DNA of 64,000 nt from a bacterium (GCA_021800535.1 JAJYYV010000003.1:1-64000), one strand, 5' to 3'. Shown: positions 30,597 to 39,325, numbered from the stretch's first letter. Translations and numbers: made by a program. Notes: a model not told the origin generated them from the sequence alone.

Positions 30597-31445
30597 ATTA
30601 ACCCTTTTTATTATATTTTCAAATAAATCATAAAAAATTTTTTTATATTCAGGATATTTTTCAACAATAGGAATTCCTTCAGAATAAGATAAGGCTATTT
30701 CTTTACTAAAAGGAATTTTCATAAGTATAGGGATATTTTCATCTTTACAATATTTTTCTACTTTATTATCTCCTATATCAAAACGATTAATTACCACGCA
30801 AAAAGGAATATTTAACTTTTTTACAGTTTCAACTGCCAGGATTAAATCATTTAATCCAAAAGGAGTTGGTTCTGTTACCAAGATACAAAAATCAGTTTCT
30901 TTAACAGTATTAATTACCGGGCAGGATGTTCCAGGTGGGGCATCTATAATAGTTATTTGTTGATTTTTGTTTTTTATCTGGGCGGCTGTTTTTTTTACTT
31001 GTCTTATTAGGGGAGAAGCATGGGCCTGTCCTAAATTTAAAACGCCATCCAAAAATTCAATATCGTTAATACATCTACCTATTCTTATAATGCCAAGTTC
31101 TTTGCTTTTTTCTGTAATAGCTTTTTGAGGGCAGATAAGTGCGCATCCACCACATCCATGACATAACTCTTCAAAAATTATTACCTTTTTGGGCATAACC
31201 GCAATAGCATGAAACTCACAAATTTTTCCACATTTGCCACATAGATTACATTTACTTTCATCAATAATAGGATGTAATATTTCAAAAGATTCAATTTTTT
31301 CTATTTTGGGATTTAAAAATATATGGGCATTAGGTTCTTCAACATCACAATCAAGAAACTGAATATTTCCGATGGATAATGCCAAATTAACTGCCACAGT
31401 TGTTTTTCCTGTTCCTCCTTTACCGCTTGCAACTGAAATAATCAT
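30582..31445 (-). CDS. MinD-superfamily P-loop ATPase with inserted 4Fe-4S ferredoxin domain (2)
   Basis: VASGKGGTGKTTVAVNLA; CNLCGKCGKICEF...CHGCGGCALICP; DAPPGTSCPVI. Confidence 0.92.
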   Translation of the reverse strand: MIISVASGKGGTGKTTVAVNLALSIGNIQFLDCDVEEPNAHIFLNPKIEKIESFEILHPIIDESKCNLCGKCGKICEFHAIAVMPKKVIIFEELCHGCGGCALICPQKAITEKSKELGIIRIGRCINDIEFLDGVLNLGQAHASPLIRQVKKTAAQIKNKNQQITIIDAPPGTSCPVINTVKETDFCILVTEPTPFGLNDLILAVETVKKLNIPFCVVINRFDIGDNKVEKYCKDENIPILMKIPFSKEIALSYSEGIPIVEKYPEYKKIFYDLFENIIKRVNVNIQ

Positions 31446-31453
31446 ATTTATCC

Positions 31454-31837
31454 CTATTTTTTATTTATTCCTGATTTGGCATCAACAGTAGAATTTTTTG
31501 TTGTTTTTAAAAGCCCCTTTTTATATTGTTTAATTGTTTCTCTTACAGTTCCGGAAATACCTGTAATTATTTCTATTCCATCTGATTGTAATGAGGTAAA
31601 AGCATTTGGTCCTACATTTCCTGTTAAAACAATTTTTACATCTTTTGATGCTATTAATTGGGCAGATTGAATACCTGCTCCACCTCTCATATTAATACTT
31701 GAGTTTTCAATTGCTTCAAATTGTAGGGTATCAGTATCTACAATAATAAAATACTGACATCTTCCAAAACGAGGGGCAACCTCAGAATCTAAATTATCAC
31801 CTTGTGAAGTAATACATATTTTTTTTTCACTATCCAT
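31454..31837 (-). CDS. NifX/NifB-like dinitrogenase iron-molybdenum cofactor-family protein
   Basis: DSEVAPRFGRCQYFIIVDTDT...VLTGNVGPNAF. Confidence 0.85.
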   Translation of the reverse strand: MDSEKKICITSQGDNLDSEVAPRFGRCQYFIIVDTDTLQFEAIENSSINMRGGAGIQSAQLIASKDVKIVLTGNVGPNAFTSLQSDGIEIITGISGTVRETIKQYKKGLLKTTKNSTVDAKSGINKK

Positions 31838-31852
31838 AGTTTCTCCTTTAGA

Positions 31853-32236
31853 TTAATTATTAAAATGGTCACATTCTGTTTTTTCAAGTCCATAGTCTTT
31901 TCCAGATTCAGGACTACAGGTATTATTACTGCTTTTTAGTTCATTTTTTAGGAATTTCTCTATTGTTTCATTTATCTGTCCGGTTATTCCAACAATTGTT
32001 TTGATTCCAAATTCTTCAAAGAGTGAAGCAGCCCGGGAACCCATACCTCCGCAGATGATACAATCAACATTTTTTTGGTGAAGAAATTGTGGAATAAAGC
32101 CTGGCTGATGCCCTGGATTATCTATAATTTCTTTATTTACAATCTGATTATTTTCTATATCCACGATTGTATAAGAAGGGCATCTTCCAAAATGGGCAGA
32201 TACAAAATTTTCGTCTGTAGAAATAGCTATTTTCAT
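31853..32236 (-). CDS. NifX/NifB-like dinitrogenase iron-molybdenum cofactor-family protein
   Basis: VSAHFGRCPSYTIVDIEN...IICGGMGSRAASLFEEFGIKTIVG. Confidence 0.87.
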   Translation of the reverse strand: MKIAISTDENFVSAHFGRCPSYTIVDIENNQIVNKEIIDNPGHQPGFIPQFLHQKNVDCIICGGMGSRAASLFEEFGIKTIVGITGQINETIEKFLKNELKSSNNTCSPESGKDYGLEKTECDHFNN

Positions 32237-32281
32237 AAAATTTTCTCCTCTTTAAATTTAATTATTAGTAAACAATACCTT

Positions 32282-32318
32282 AACAGGGAAGATAGAGATT
32301 GTTTCTATCTTCCCTGTT
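32282..32318. terminator. Strong intergenic hairpin, T-run on plus side
   Basis: AACAGGGAAGATAG...CTATCTTCCCTGTT perfect arms, followed on + by TTTTTT. Confidence 0.6.
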
Positions 32319-32321
32319 TTT

Positions 32322-32669
32322 TCACTTTTTCTCTTCAGCAGATTCAATATCCTTTATTTGCTGGTTTATTGCATCAACCTCTTCCTGCATGGCCTTAACC
32401 TGGGATTTTAAAATCTCCACCTGATTTTGTGGTGTGATATTAGAAAGGTAAGGGTAATCCATATAAGGGTATCCGCCTCCTCCATAAAATCTGCCAAAAC
32501 CTTTTCCTCTACCACGGCCAAAACCTCTTGGTCCGCCAAAACCAAAACCTAATCCTCTGCCTGGTATAGGATTCATATAACCAGGGACAGAATATCCTGA
32601 ACAATAACCAGCTCCTCTGCCTGTTCTTGATCCTAAACCCATTGGACCTGTTCCATCTCCAAATGGCAT
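32322..32669 (-). CDS. DUF5320-like Gly-rich protein
   Basis: MPFGDGTGPMGLGSRTGRGAGYCSGYSVPGYMNP; start at 32669 preceded by GAGGAGGTG. Confidence 0.78.
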   Translation of the reverse strand: MPFGDGTGPMGLGSRTGRGAGYCSGYSVPGYMNPIPGRGLGFGFGGPRGFGRGRGKGFGRFYGGGGYPYMDYPYLSNITPQNQVEILKSQVKAMQEEVDAINQQIKDIESAEEKK

Positions 32670-32692
32670 ATCACTCACCTCCTCTTTACTAT

Positions 32693-32711
32693 GCAAATGA
32701 TTATCATTTTC
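32693..32711. promoter_or_regulatory. Fur-box-like site
   Basis: GCAAATGATTATCATTTTC upstream of the DUF5320 gene. Confidence 0.65.
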
Positions 32712-32730
32712 ATTAAATTCTAAAAAAATT

Positions 32731-33207
32731 TTATTTAATTTCCTTCTGGCATTTTTCACATAATCCATAAAACAAAATCTGATGTCCTGATATCTTAAAA
32801 TTAAATTTTTCAGATAAACCCTTCTCTGTTTCTTTTAATAATTCAATCTCTTTATCAATAAAATCTGTATAATCAATAGCTCTTTTACAATTTGTGCATA
32901 TCAGATGATGGTGATGTCTTGTTCCTTTTGGTCCCTGTGATAATTCATATCTGGCTCTTCCATCTCCAAAATCAAATTTAAATACAAGGCCTGTGTTAGT
33001 CAGAATCTCTAATGTTCTATAAACTGTTGTAAGTCCAATGTTGGGATATAAAGAATGAACCTTAAAATATATTTCTTCTGCACTTAAGTGTTTATCTGAA
33101 TTAGCAAGAACATTAAGAATAATATTTCTTCCCATTGTTAATTTATAGCCACAGCCTCTAAATTTCCCGTACAACCATATCTGTCCGTTTCTTTGCCTAT
33201 TATGCAT
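32731..33207 (-). CDS. fur: Fur-family metal-responsive regulator
   Basis: LSAEEIYFKVHSLYPNIGLTTVYRTLEILTNTGLV; RHHHHLICTNCKRAIDY. Confidence 0.93.
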   Translation of the reverse strand: MHNRQRNGQIWLYGKFRGCGYKLTMGRNIILNVLANSDKHLSAEEIYFKVHSLYPNIGLTTVYRTLEILTNTGLVFKFDFGDGRARYELSQGPKGTRHHHHLICTNCKRAIDYTDFIDKEIELLKETEKGLSEKFNFKISGHQILFYGLCEKCQKEIK

Positions 33208-33233
33208 AATTGGTTTCTCTTTTTATATTGTAT

Positions 33234-33252
33234 GAAAATGATTACCATTTCC
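33234..33252. promoter_or_regulatory. Fur-box-like site
   Basis: GAAAATGATTACCATTTCC upstream of fur. Confidence 0.65.
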
Positions 33253-33301
33253 ATTATAGTTATACCTTTTAAAATTTATTTTGTCAATAGTTGTATAAAA
33301 T

Positions 33302-33880
33302 TTAAAGTTTTCGTATAATTTCTTCACACATAACAATAATATCTTCAAATTCAAAAACACTATAAATATTTGGAGTGAAAACAACCTTGACATCCGGAGG
33401 GAATTCTTCACTTGCAGGATAAATTATAAAAATAACATAAATTTTAGGCAATACTATAAATTTTACTGAAAAATCTGAAATATTTATAGGTTGCCCATTT
33501 AAATCTTTGGATTTATTAAAAATTTCCTGAGGGGTTTTGCCAAATTTTTCAATCAGGGGTTTATAAATTCTTAAATAAATATGAGGAGAATATAGTTGTC
33601 CTGATATATTATCTTTAAATCCTATAGCCTCACTAATATCATTTTCTTTTATATCTGGTTTAACTTTACTAAGATAATGAAGTATTAAAATTTTTTCTCT
33701 ATTTGTTAGTTTTTCATCTAAAAATTTTATATCAGGATACTGAATGGAACATGCTTTACCAAAATATTCCACTTCTAAAATATTATTTATTTTATCCCAT
33801 TTTACTCCTGGATTTAAAGCAATCTGTTCAGGAGGAAATTGTTTTAAATTTTCAATACCAAGTTCAAGTGCAGTTGCCAT
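33302..33880 (-). CDS. DUF3786-like protein
   Basis: Family-like pattern: EVEYFGKACSIQYPDIKF...LILHYLSKVKP...FPPDVKVVFTPNIYSVFEFEDII. Confidence 0.65.
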   Translation of the reverse strand: MATALELGIENLKQFPPEQIALNPGVKWDKINNILEVEYFGKACSIQYPDIKFLDEKLTNREKILILHYLSKVKPDIKENDISEAIGFKDNISGQLYSPHIYLRIYKPLIEKFGKTPQEIFNKSKDLNGQPINISDFSVKFIVLPKIYVIFIIYPASEEFPPDVKVVFTPNIYSVFEFEDIIVMCEEIIRKL

Positions 33881-33978
33881 ATTTTATTTTTAAAAGTCTC
33901 TTTTTAAAATCGGTTAATATTTATTTATAATAGTGTGCTATAAAAAAAAGTTTATGTCAATCCTGTGTATGAGTTGAG

Positions 33979-34731
33979 TTAAAATACATTTTTACAGATT
34001 AAAATAATAGCTACTATTACTGAAATTATTCCGAATATTTTACCAATGGATTTTGAATCAAGTTTTTTTGCCATAAATCTGGACCCGAGTTGACTGCCTA
34101 TAATAACTGATATTAAACAAAAAATCCATACCGGCCAATTGGGTTTGGCTGTAGTAAAAAGATGAGAAATAAATCCTGAAGTTCCTGAAAGGGTAACAAC
34201 AAAACTTGAAGTTGCAACAGCAATTTTGGGGAATAGTCCAATTATAAAAAGTATCGGAACAACAAAATTCCCAGCGCCTCTTCCTAATAATCCAGTGAAA
34301 AAACCTAAGATACTTCCTGAAATAATTCCCAGGATAATTTTAAATTTTAAAGACATATTTACATTTTTTTGCGGTTTCCATTCTGAAAGCATTAAAATAC
34401 CAGCACCCAGTGTAAAAAGTGCAAAAATAAAAATTATAGGCTTTGTTGGTATACCTATATTTGCCCATGTGCCTATAGGGGCAAATATAACCATGGCAAG
34501 TCCAAAAGGTAGAGCCATTTTCCAGTTAATAAGTTTATTTTTTGCATAGATAATAGATGCTGAAAGTGTTGTGGCAATATTTAAAAGCATACCCAATGGA
34601 ATAGCCTGTGTTTTAAAATTCATTCCCAACCAGAATAAAATAGGTATATAAAGTTGTCCTCCACCCATTCCAAGGATGGAAAAAACAAAAGAAATAAATA
34701 AAAACATTATTGGAGTAAAATAAATAGTCAT
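33979..34731 (-). CDS. TauE/SafE-family permease
   Basis: Multi-TM; FVFSILGMGGGQLYIPILFWLG; GFFTGLLGRGAGNFVVPIL. Confidence 0.88.
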   Translation of the reverse strand: MTIYFTPIMFLFISFVFSILGMGGGQLYIPILFWLGMNFKTQAIPLGMLLNIATTLSASIIYAKNKLINWKMALPFGLAMVIFAPIGTWANIGIPTKPIIFIFALFTLGAGILMLSEWKPQKNVNMSLKFKIILGIISGSILGFFTGLLGRGAGNFVVPILFIIGLFPKIAVATSSFVVTLSGTSGFISHLFTTAKPNWPVWIFCLISVIIGSQLGSRFMAKKLDSKSIGKIFGIISVIVAIILICKNVF

Positions 34732-34763
34732 AAATAAATTATAAATAAAAATTATCTTGTTTA

Positions 34764-34787
34764 TATATGCTTAATGTTACATATATT
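34764..34787. promoter_or_regulatory. Candidate operator (copy 4 of 4)
   Basis: TATATGCTTAATGTTACATATATT upstream of the TauE-like gene. Confidence 0.5.
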
Positions 34788-34842
34788 AGAAGTATTTTTA
34801 CAGTATGTCAATTTTTTTAAAAAAAGATTTCTGAAAAATTTA

Positions 34843-34945
34843 TATAATAAGTTTGGATTGTCTTTAAATCTTTATTTGAGTATTGGTAGTTATAAAGAGA
34901 TAAAGAGCAATCCACAACTTATTTCTTACTTTAGAATAAGTAAAT
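34843..34945. repeat. Intergenic hairpin repeat (copy D)
   Basis: AATAAGTTTGGATTGTCTTT...AAAGAGCAATCCACAACTTATTTCTTACTTTAG, arms shared with copies B and C. Confidence 0.65.
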
Positions 34946-34997
34946 TATATAATTTCTATTTTAATAATGACTTTGACTTTTTTAGAAATTGTTACAA

Positions 34998-35315
34998 TTA
35001 CATTTTTTTATTCCAGAGATAAGGTGAAATTTCAGATTGTGTTTGAGAGTGTTTTTTTAATGGTTTTAAAGAAATATGACTATAGGAATTTATTTTTGTT
35101 TGGCATGCAAGAACCCATCCTTTATTTACTGTATCTCCCATGGTTGAAACAGAACCTGAAAGAATTTCCACTCTGCATTTTCCGCATATTCCTTTCCCTG
35201 CACAGGGAAGATCAAAATTAATACATGCTTTTTTAATTGCAGTACTTATTTTGGTTCCTTCCGGGACTTCTATTTCTATATTATCCGGTTCAAAGAGAAC
35301 TTTTACATTTTTCAT
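34998..35315 (-). CDS. Stand-alone [2Fe-2S] ferredoxin domain (RACo/DUF4445 N-terminus-like)
   Basis: CAGKGICGKCRVEILSG...GWVLACQT Cys pattern; ATG at 35315. Confidence 0.75.
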   Translation of the reverse strand: MKNVKVLFEPDNIEIEVPEGTKISTAIKKACINFDLPCAGKGICGKCRVEILSGSVSTMGDTVNKGWVLACQTKINSYSHISLKPLKKHSQTQSEISPYLWNKKM

Positions 35316-35441
35316 GATTTTTATATTATAATTATAATATTTTGAAGTCAATAAATTTGATTTTCTTTGCTTAGAAGTTGGTTTTATGGTATTCTTTAAA
35401 TAAATAAAAAATTTATAATAAAACAAAAAGTAGGAGGATAT

Positions 35442-36146
35442 ATGAAAAATCTTTATAAAAAATGGATATTGGGAATTTTGTTTGTTTCTCTCTTGGCAGG
35501 ACAAACATGTTTTGCATCAACAATGGCGAGTCTTAATAGAAGAATAGAAAGAGCAAAAACTTATCTTGAAGACATAAATGCTGCTCCGGATAAAGCAATT
35601 CCTGAAAGTATTTTGAGCGATTGCAAAGGAATTATTTTTATGAGAATGTATAATGCAGGTTTTGTTTTTGGAATTAAAGGTGGATATGGAATTGTATTGG
35701 TAAAAAATCCAAAAACACATAAATGGAGTCCGCCTGCATTTATTAAATATGCCGGAGGAAGTTTTGGAGCTCAGATAGGGATTCAAAAGATAGATGCAAT
35801 TTTTCTTATTATGAATAGACGGGGTATTGATATGCTTATGAAAACAAAATTTACAGTAGGTGTAGATGCTTCAGCTGCTGCTGGTCCTGTCGGAAGAAAA
35901 TTTGCCGGTTCTGTTGGCCCTGGAACAGCTATTTTAGTGTATTCCCGTGCCAAGGGATTATATGCAGGAGCAACATTTAGCGGAGCTGCATTTATAAATG
36001 ATGATGCAGCAAATCATAAGTTTTATAATAATAATAATATTACAACTCAGGATATTCTTTTTAAAAATAAAGTTTCTATGCCTGAAATTGCTCTTCCTTT
36101 AATAAAGGATATAAAGAAATATTCAGAAATTTATAAAACACAATAA
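35442..36146 (+). CDS. SYLF (DUF500) domain protein with signal peptide
   Basis: ILSDCKGIIFMRMYNAGFVFGIKGGYGIVLVKN; GVDASAAAGPVGRK. Confidence 0.87.
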   Translation: MKNLYKKWILGILFVSLLAGQTCFASTMASLNRRIERAKTYLEDINAAPDKAIPESILSDCKGIIFMRMYNAGFVFGIKGGYGIVLVKNPKTHKWSPPAFIKYAGGSFGAQIGIQKIDAIFLIMNRRGIDMLMKTKFTVGVDASAAAGPVGRKFAGSVGPGTAILVYSRAKGLYAGATFSGAAFINDDAANHKFYNNNNITTQDILFKNKVSMPEIALPLIKDIKKYSEIYKTQ

Positions 36147-36158
36147 TATGCATAATTT

Positions 36159-36230
36159 GGACCCGTAGCTCAGCGGCAGAGCACCGGACTCATAATCCGT
36201 TGGTTGCAGGTTCGAATCCTGCCGGGTCCA
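36159..36230 (+). tRNA. tRNA with CAT anticodon (Met or Ile2)
   Basis: GGACCCG...CGGGTCC acceptor stem, GGTTCGAATCC T-arm, anticodon loop CTCATAA. Confidence 0.9.
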
Positions 36231-36348
36231 TACTAAATTCTTCTTTTTTGAAAGGTAGGATTCGAAGAGAGCGAAGTAAGGGATTGTGAGTGAGCGCAAC
36301 AATACCGGCGAGTGGCCGACCCGAACCGTCGTGGGAGGTGAGAGGCGC

Positions 36349-36366
36349 CGAATCCTGCCGGGTCCA
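36349..36366 (+). repeat. Exact 18-nt copy of tRNA 3' end
   Basis: CGAATCCTGCCGGGTCCA identical to 36213-36230. Confidence 0.9.
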
Positions 36367-36372
36367 AAGCAA

Positions 36373-36552
36373 ATGAAAAAATTTAATAACTCTTCTTCTT
36401 TTTTCAATAAATTAGATAAAACTTATCAATATATCCATATTTTCTGGCATCATGATATTGTAAAACATGGACATTTAATAAACTGGATTATTTTAATACT
36501 TGTGGGTCTTTTTATACTTGTTTTCTTTAATCATATAATTTCTGGTGAGTGA
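36373..36552 (+). CDS. Small single-TM protein
   Basis: MKKFNNSSSFFNKLDKTYQYIHIFWHHDIVKHGHLINWIILILVGLFILVFFNHIISGE. Confidence 0.6.
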   Translation: MKKFNNSSSFFNKLDKTYQYIHIFWHHDIVKHGHLINWIILILVGLFILVFFNHIISGE

Positions 36553-36574
36553 AAAAAGATTTATTTTATAAAAA

Positions 36575-38455
36575 ATGTGTGGAATATGTGGTTTTGTTGG
36601 TAATAAAACAGGGTTCCTTAATAAAAAAAATCTGGATATTATGCTGGAAGAAATTAATCATAGAGGGCCGGATGAAAAAGGTATATACTTTAAGAATGGA
36701 GCAGCATTTGGTTCTCAAAGATTAGCAATTCTTGATTTATTAAAAGGTGTTCAACCGATTCATAATGAAAACAAAGAAATATGGACAGTCTTTAATGGTG
36801 AGATATATAATTTTGAAGAATTAAGAGAAGAATTATTAAAAAAGGGTCATAATTTTTATACCACAAGTGATACGGAAATTATTGTTCATTTATATGAAGA
36901 ATACGGAGAAAATTTTGCTTCTTATCTTGCAGGTATGTTTGGTATTGCTATCTGGGATGAAAAAACAAGAAAGTTGATTTTGGCAAGAGACCATTTAGGA
37001 ATAAAACCTCTCTATTATACCTTAAAAGATAATACAATTATTTTTGCTTCAGAAATAAAAGCATTATTGAAAAACAGTATTGTTGAAACGGATTTAAATG
37101 ATAAAAAATTATATGATTTTTTTTCTTTTAGATATATACCTGGACAACAAACTATTTTTAACAATATATATAAACTACTACCTGGTCATATTCTTATATT
37201 TTCAGATTATAAAATAAGAATAAAACAATTTTGGGAAATTCCATGGAATGAAAATTATACAAGGCAAACAGAAGATTTCTATGGAGAAAATATATATTCT
37301 ATAATTTCTAATTCTATTAAAGATATGCTAAAAAGTGATGTGCCTTTAGGCATATTTTTAAGTGGAGGTTTAGACTCCAGTATTATTCTTTCAGAATCTT
37401 CAAAATTATACGGGAAAATAAAAACTTTTTCTGTGGCTTTTGAAAAACCTATAAAACCGGTTAAAAAAACAGAATATGATGAACTTCAGAATGCACAAAA
37501 AGTTGCTAAATATTATGGGTCAGAGCATTATGAATATATTATTAAACCACAGGAGATTATTCAAGATATAAATAAAATTATATGGCATTTAGAAGAACCC
37601 TTAGCTGACCCTACAGCTATTCCTTTATATTATTTATCAAATCTTACCAAACAGCAGGGTATTAAATCTATTTTATCCGGAGAAGGAGCCGATGAGATTT
37701 TTGCCGGATATACAATTTACGAAGAACCCAAAATAATAGATAGATATAAAAAAATACCTGAATTTATAAGAAAAAAAATTTTAAACCCTTTTATTCTTTC
37801 GTTGCCGGTTTCCTATGGAAAAGATTTTATAAGAAGAACTAATATTCCTTTATCAGAAAGATATAAAGGAGTAGGTATGACTTTTAGAAAAAATGAAATA
37901 TTTGCCTTATTAAACAAAGACTTAATTAAACAAATTGAACCCAGGGAGATAGACCCTTATATATATTATGTTTTAAAAATGATTAAAGATAAAGATAATA
38001 TTACGCAAATGTTATATTTTGATCAAAAGATATGGCTGCCTGAAGATGTCCTTACAAAGGCAGATAAAATATCTATGGCTCATTCAATAGAAATGCGGGT
38101 CCCATTTATTACAAAACAGTTAGTGGAATTTACATCTGGAGTTCCATCAGATTTAAAATATAAAGGTAATTGTGAAAAATATATTTTAAGAAAAGCCTTT
38201 TCTAAAGTATTGCCTAAATTTATCTATAAAAGAAAAAAGAATCAGTTTCCAATTCCTATTTCTATTTTAATAGAGGGGGAGTATAAAAATTTTGTAAGGG
38301 ATATTTTGTTATCTCAGCAGACAATAAATAGAGGATATTTTAATAAATTATATATAGAAAAACTTTTGAATATGCCGTATAAAAAAAGATATCATAATAG
38401 ACAAATCTGGCTATTATTAGTTTTTGAACTTTGGCACAGAATGTATTTAGGATAG
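36575..38455 (+). CDS. asnB: Asparagine synthase (glutamine-hydrolysing)
   Basis: MCGICGFVG; NHRGPDEKG; LSGGLDSSIIL; LSGEGADEIFAGY. Confidence 0.96.
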   Translation: MCGICGFVGNKTGFLNKKNLDIMLEEINHRGPDEKGIYFKNGAAFGSQRLAILDLLKGVQPIHNENKEIWTVFNGEIYNFEELREELLKKGHNFYTTSDTEIIVHLYEEYGENFASYLAGMFGIAIWDEKTRKLILARDHLGIKPLYYTLKDNTIIFASEIKALLKNSIVETDLNDKKLYDFFSFRYIPGQQTIFNNIYKLLPGHILIFSDYKIRIKQFWEIPWNENYTRQTEDFYGENIYSIISNSIKDMLKSDVPLGIFLSGGLDSSIILSESSKLYGKIKTFSVAFEKPIKPVKKTEYDELQNAQKVAKYYGSEHYEYIIKPQEIIQDINKIIWHLEEPLADPTAIPLYYLSNLTKQQGIKSILSGEGADEIFAGYTIYEEPKIIDRYKKIPEFIRKKILNPFILSLPVSYGKDFIRRTNIPLSERYKGVGMTFRKNEIFALLNKDLIKQIEPREIDPYIYYVLKMIKDKDNITQMLYFDQKIWLPEDVLTKADKISMAHSIEMRVPFITKQLVEFTSGVPSDLKYKGNCEKYILRKAFSKVLPKFIYKRKKNQFPIPISILIEGEYKNFVRDILLSQQTINRGYFNKLYIEKLLNMPYKKRYHNRQIWLLLVFELWHRMYLG

Positions 38456-38557
38456 ATTTTTGATGATACAACGCGGTTCGTTGACATGTAGATAGTTTTT
38501 ATTATAAAATAGAATTAAATAAATATGCAAATGAAACAGAAACAGGAGATAAAAAAA

Positions 38558-38776
38558 ATGACAAAACTTCTTGAGCAGGTTTTTGATAAAGTATCCAAAC
38601 TTCCTGATAGAGAGCAAAATGTAGTGGCTAAATGGATACTGGAAGAAATGGAAATGGAAAAAAGTTGGGATAAAACCTTTGCTGAATCAGAAAACATTCT
38701 TGACAATCTTGCTGATGAAGCAATCTCTGACCACAAAAAACATAAAACAAAATTTTTGAATACTGCTTTTTTATGA
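38558..38776 (+). CDS. Putative antitoxin of RelE/ParE-type pair
   Basis: Short acidic protein KLLEQVFDKVSKLPDREQNVVAKWILEEMEMEKSWDKTFAESE overlapping the RelE-like ORF. Confidence 0.65.
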   Translation: MTKLLEQVFDKVSKLPDREQNVVAKWILEEMEMEKSWDKTFAESENILDNLADEAISDHKKHKTKFLNTAFL

Positions 38777-39042
38777 ATTCAAAAACAACAAAACGTTTCT
38801 GGCAATGCTATGAAAAATTACCCGAAAATATCAAAAAACAAGCAAAAGATTCATATAAAATTTTTCAGATAAATCCATATTATCCTGGCTTACGTTTTAA
38901 ACAAATTCACTCTACACGTCCAATATTTTCTATAAGAATCACAAAAAACTATAGAGCCATCGGCGTTATTCAAAGGAATGCTATAATCTGGTTTTGGGTC
39001 GGTTCACATGCAGATTATGAAAGAATGTTGCTGAACTTATAA
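38773..39042 (+). CDS. RelE/ParE-like toxin
   Basis: FWQCYEKLPENIKKQAKDSYKIF...SIRITKNYRAIGVI...WFWVGSHADYERML. Confidence 0.78.
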   Translation: MNSKTTKRFWQCYEKLPENIKKQAKDSYKIFQINPYYPGLRFKQIHSTRPIFSIRITKNYRAIGVIQRNAIIWFWVGSHADYERMLLNL

Positions 39043-39137
39043 AAATAATGAAAATTATTTATAATTCTGAAGTTTGACTTTTTTATATACGGCAATTCTG
39101 CTTATTCCAGTTCAAGTCCTTTTAGGATAGAGTGCAA

Positions 39138-39220
39138 TGCCGGAGGGGGGACTTGAACCCCCACGAGGTTGCCCTCAATGGATTTTGAGTCCATCGCGTC
39201 TGCCATTTCACCACTCCGGC
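39138..39220 (-). tRNA. tRNA-Leu(CAA)
   Basis: GCCGGAGTGGTGAAATGGCAGACGCGATGGACTCAAAATCCATTGAGGGCAACCTCGTGGGGGTTCAAGTCCCCCCTCCGGCA; long variable arm. Confidence 0.93.
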
Positions 39221-39325
39221 AAGAAATATTTGTATTCTTTGTCTTGCAGATTGTTATTATATCCTGATTTTCAGAATTTATAAAAAATACATAGAATCCT
39301 AATTGCAGAGATAAAGATGGAGTCC

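Noticed and set aside
29566-32236. Nitrogen fixation locus
   Set aside because: NifX-like and ferredoxin-MinD proteins alone do not indicate nitrogenase; no nifHDK-like genes in the window.
32282-32318. Riboswitch interpretation of the hairpin between DUF5320 and NifX genes
   Set aside because: A simple perfect stem-loop with a T-run fits a terminator or processing hairpin; no conserved aptamer seen.
36123-36407. Minus-strand ORFs with MDPAGFEPATNGL / DSNLQPTDYESGALPLSYG
   Set aside because: These are antisense translations of the tRNA and its duplicated 3' end, a well-known source of spurious ORFs.
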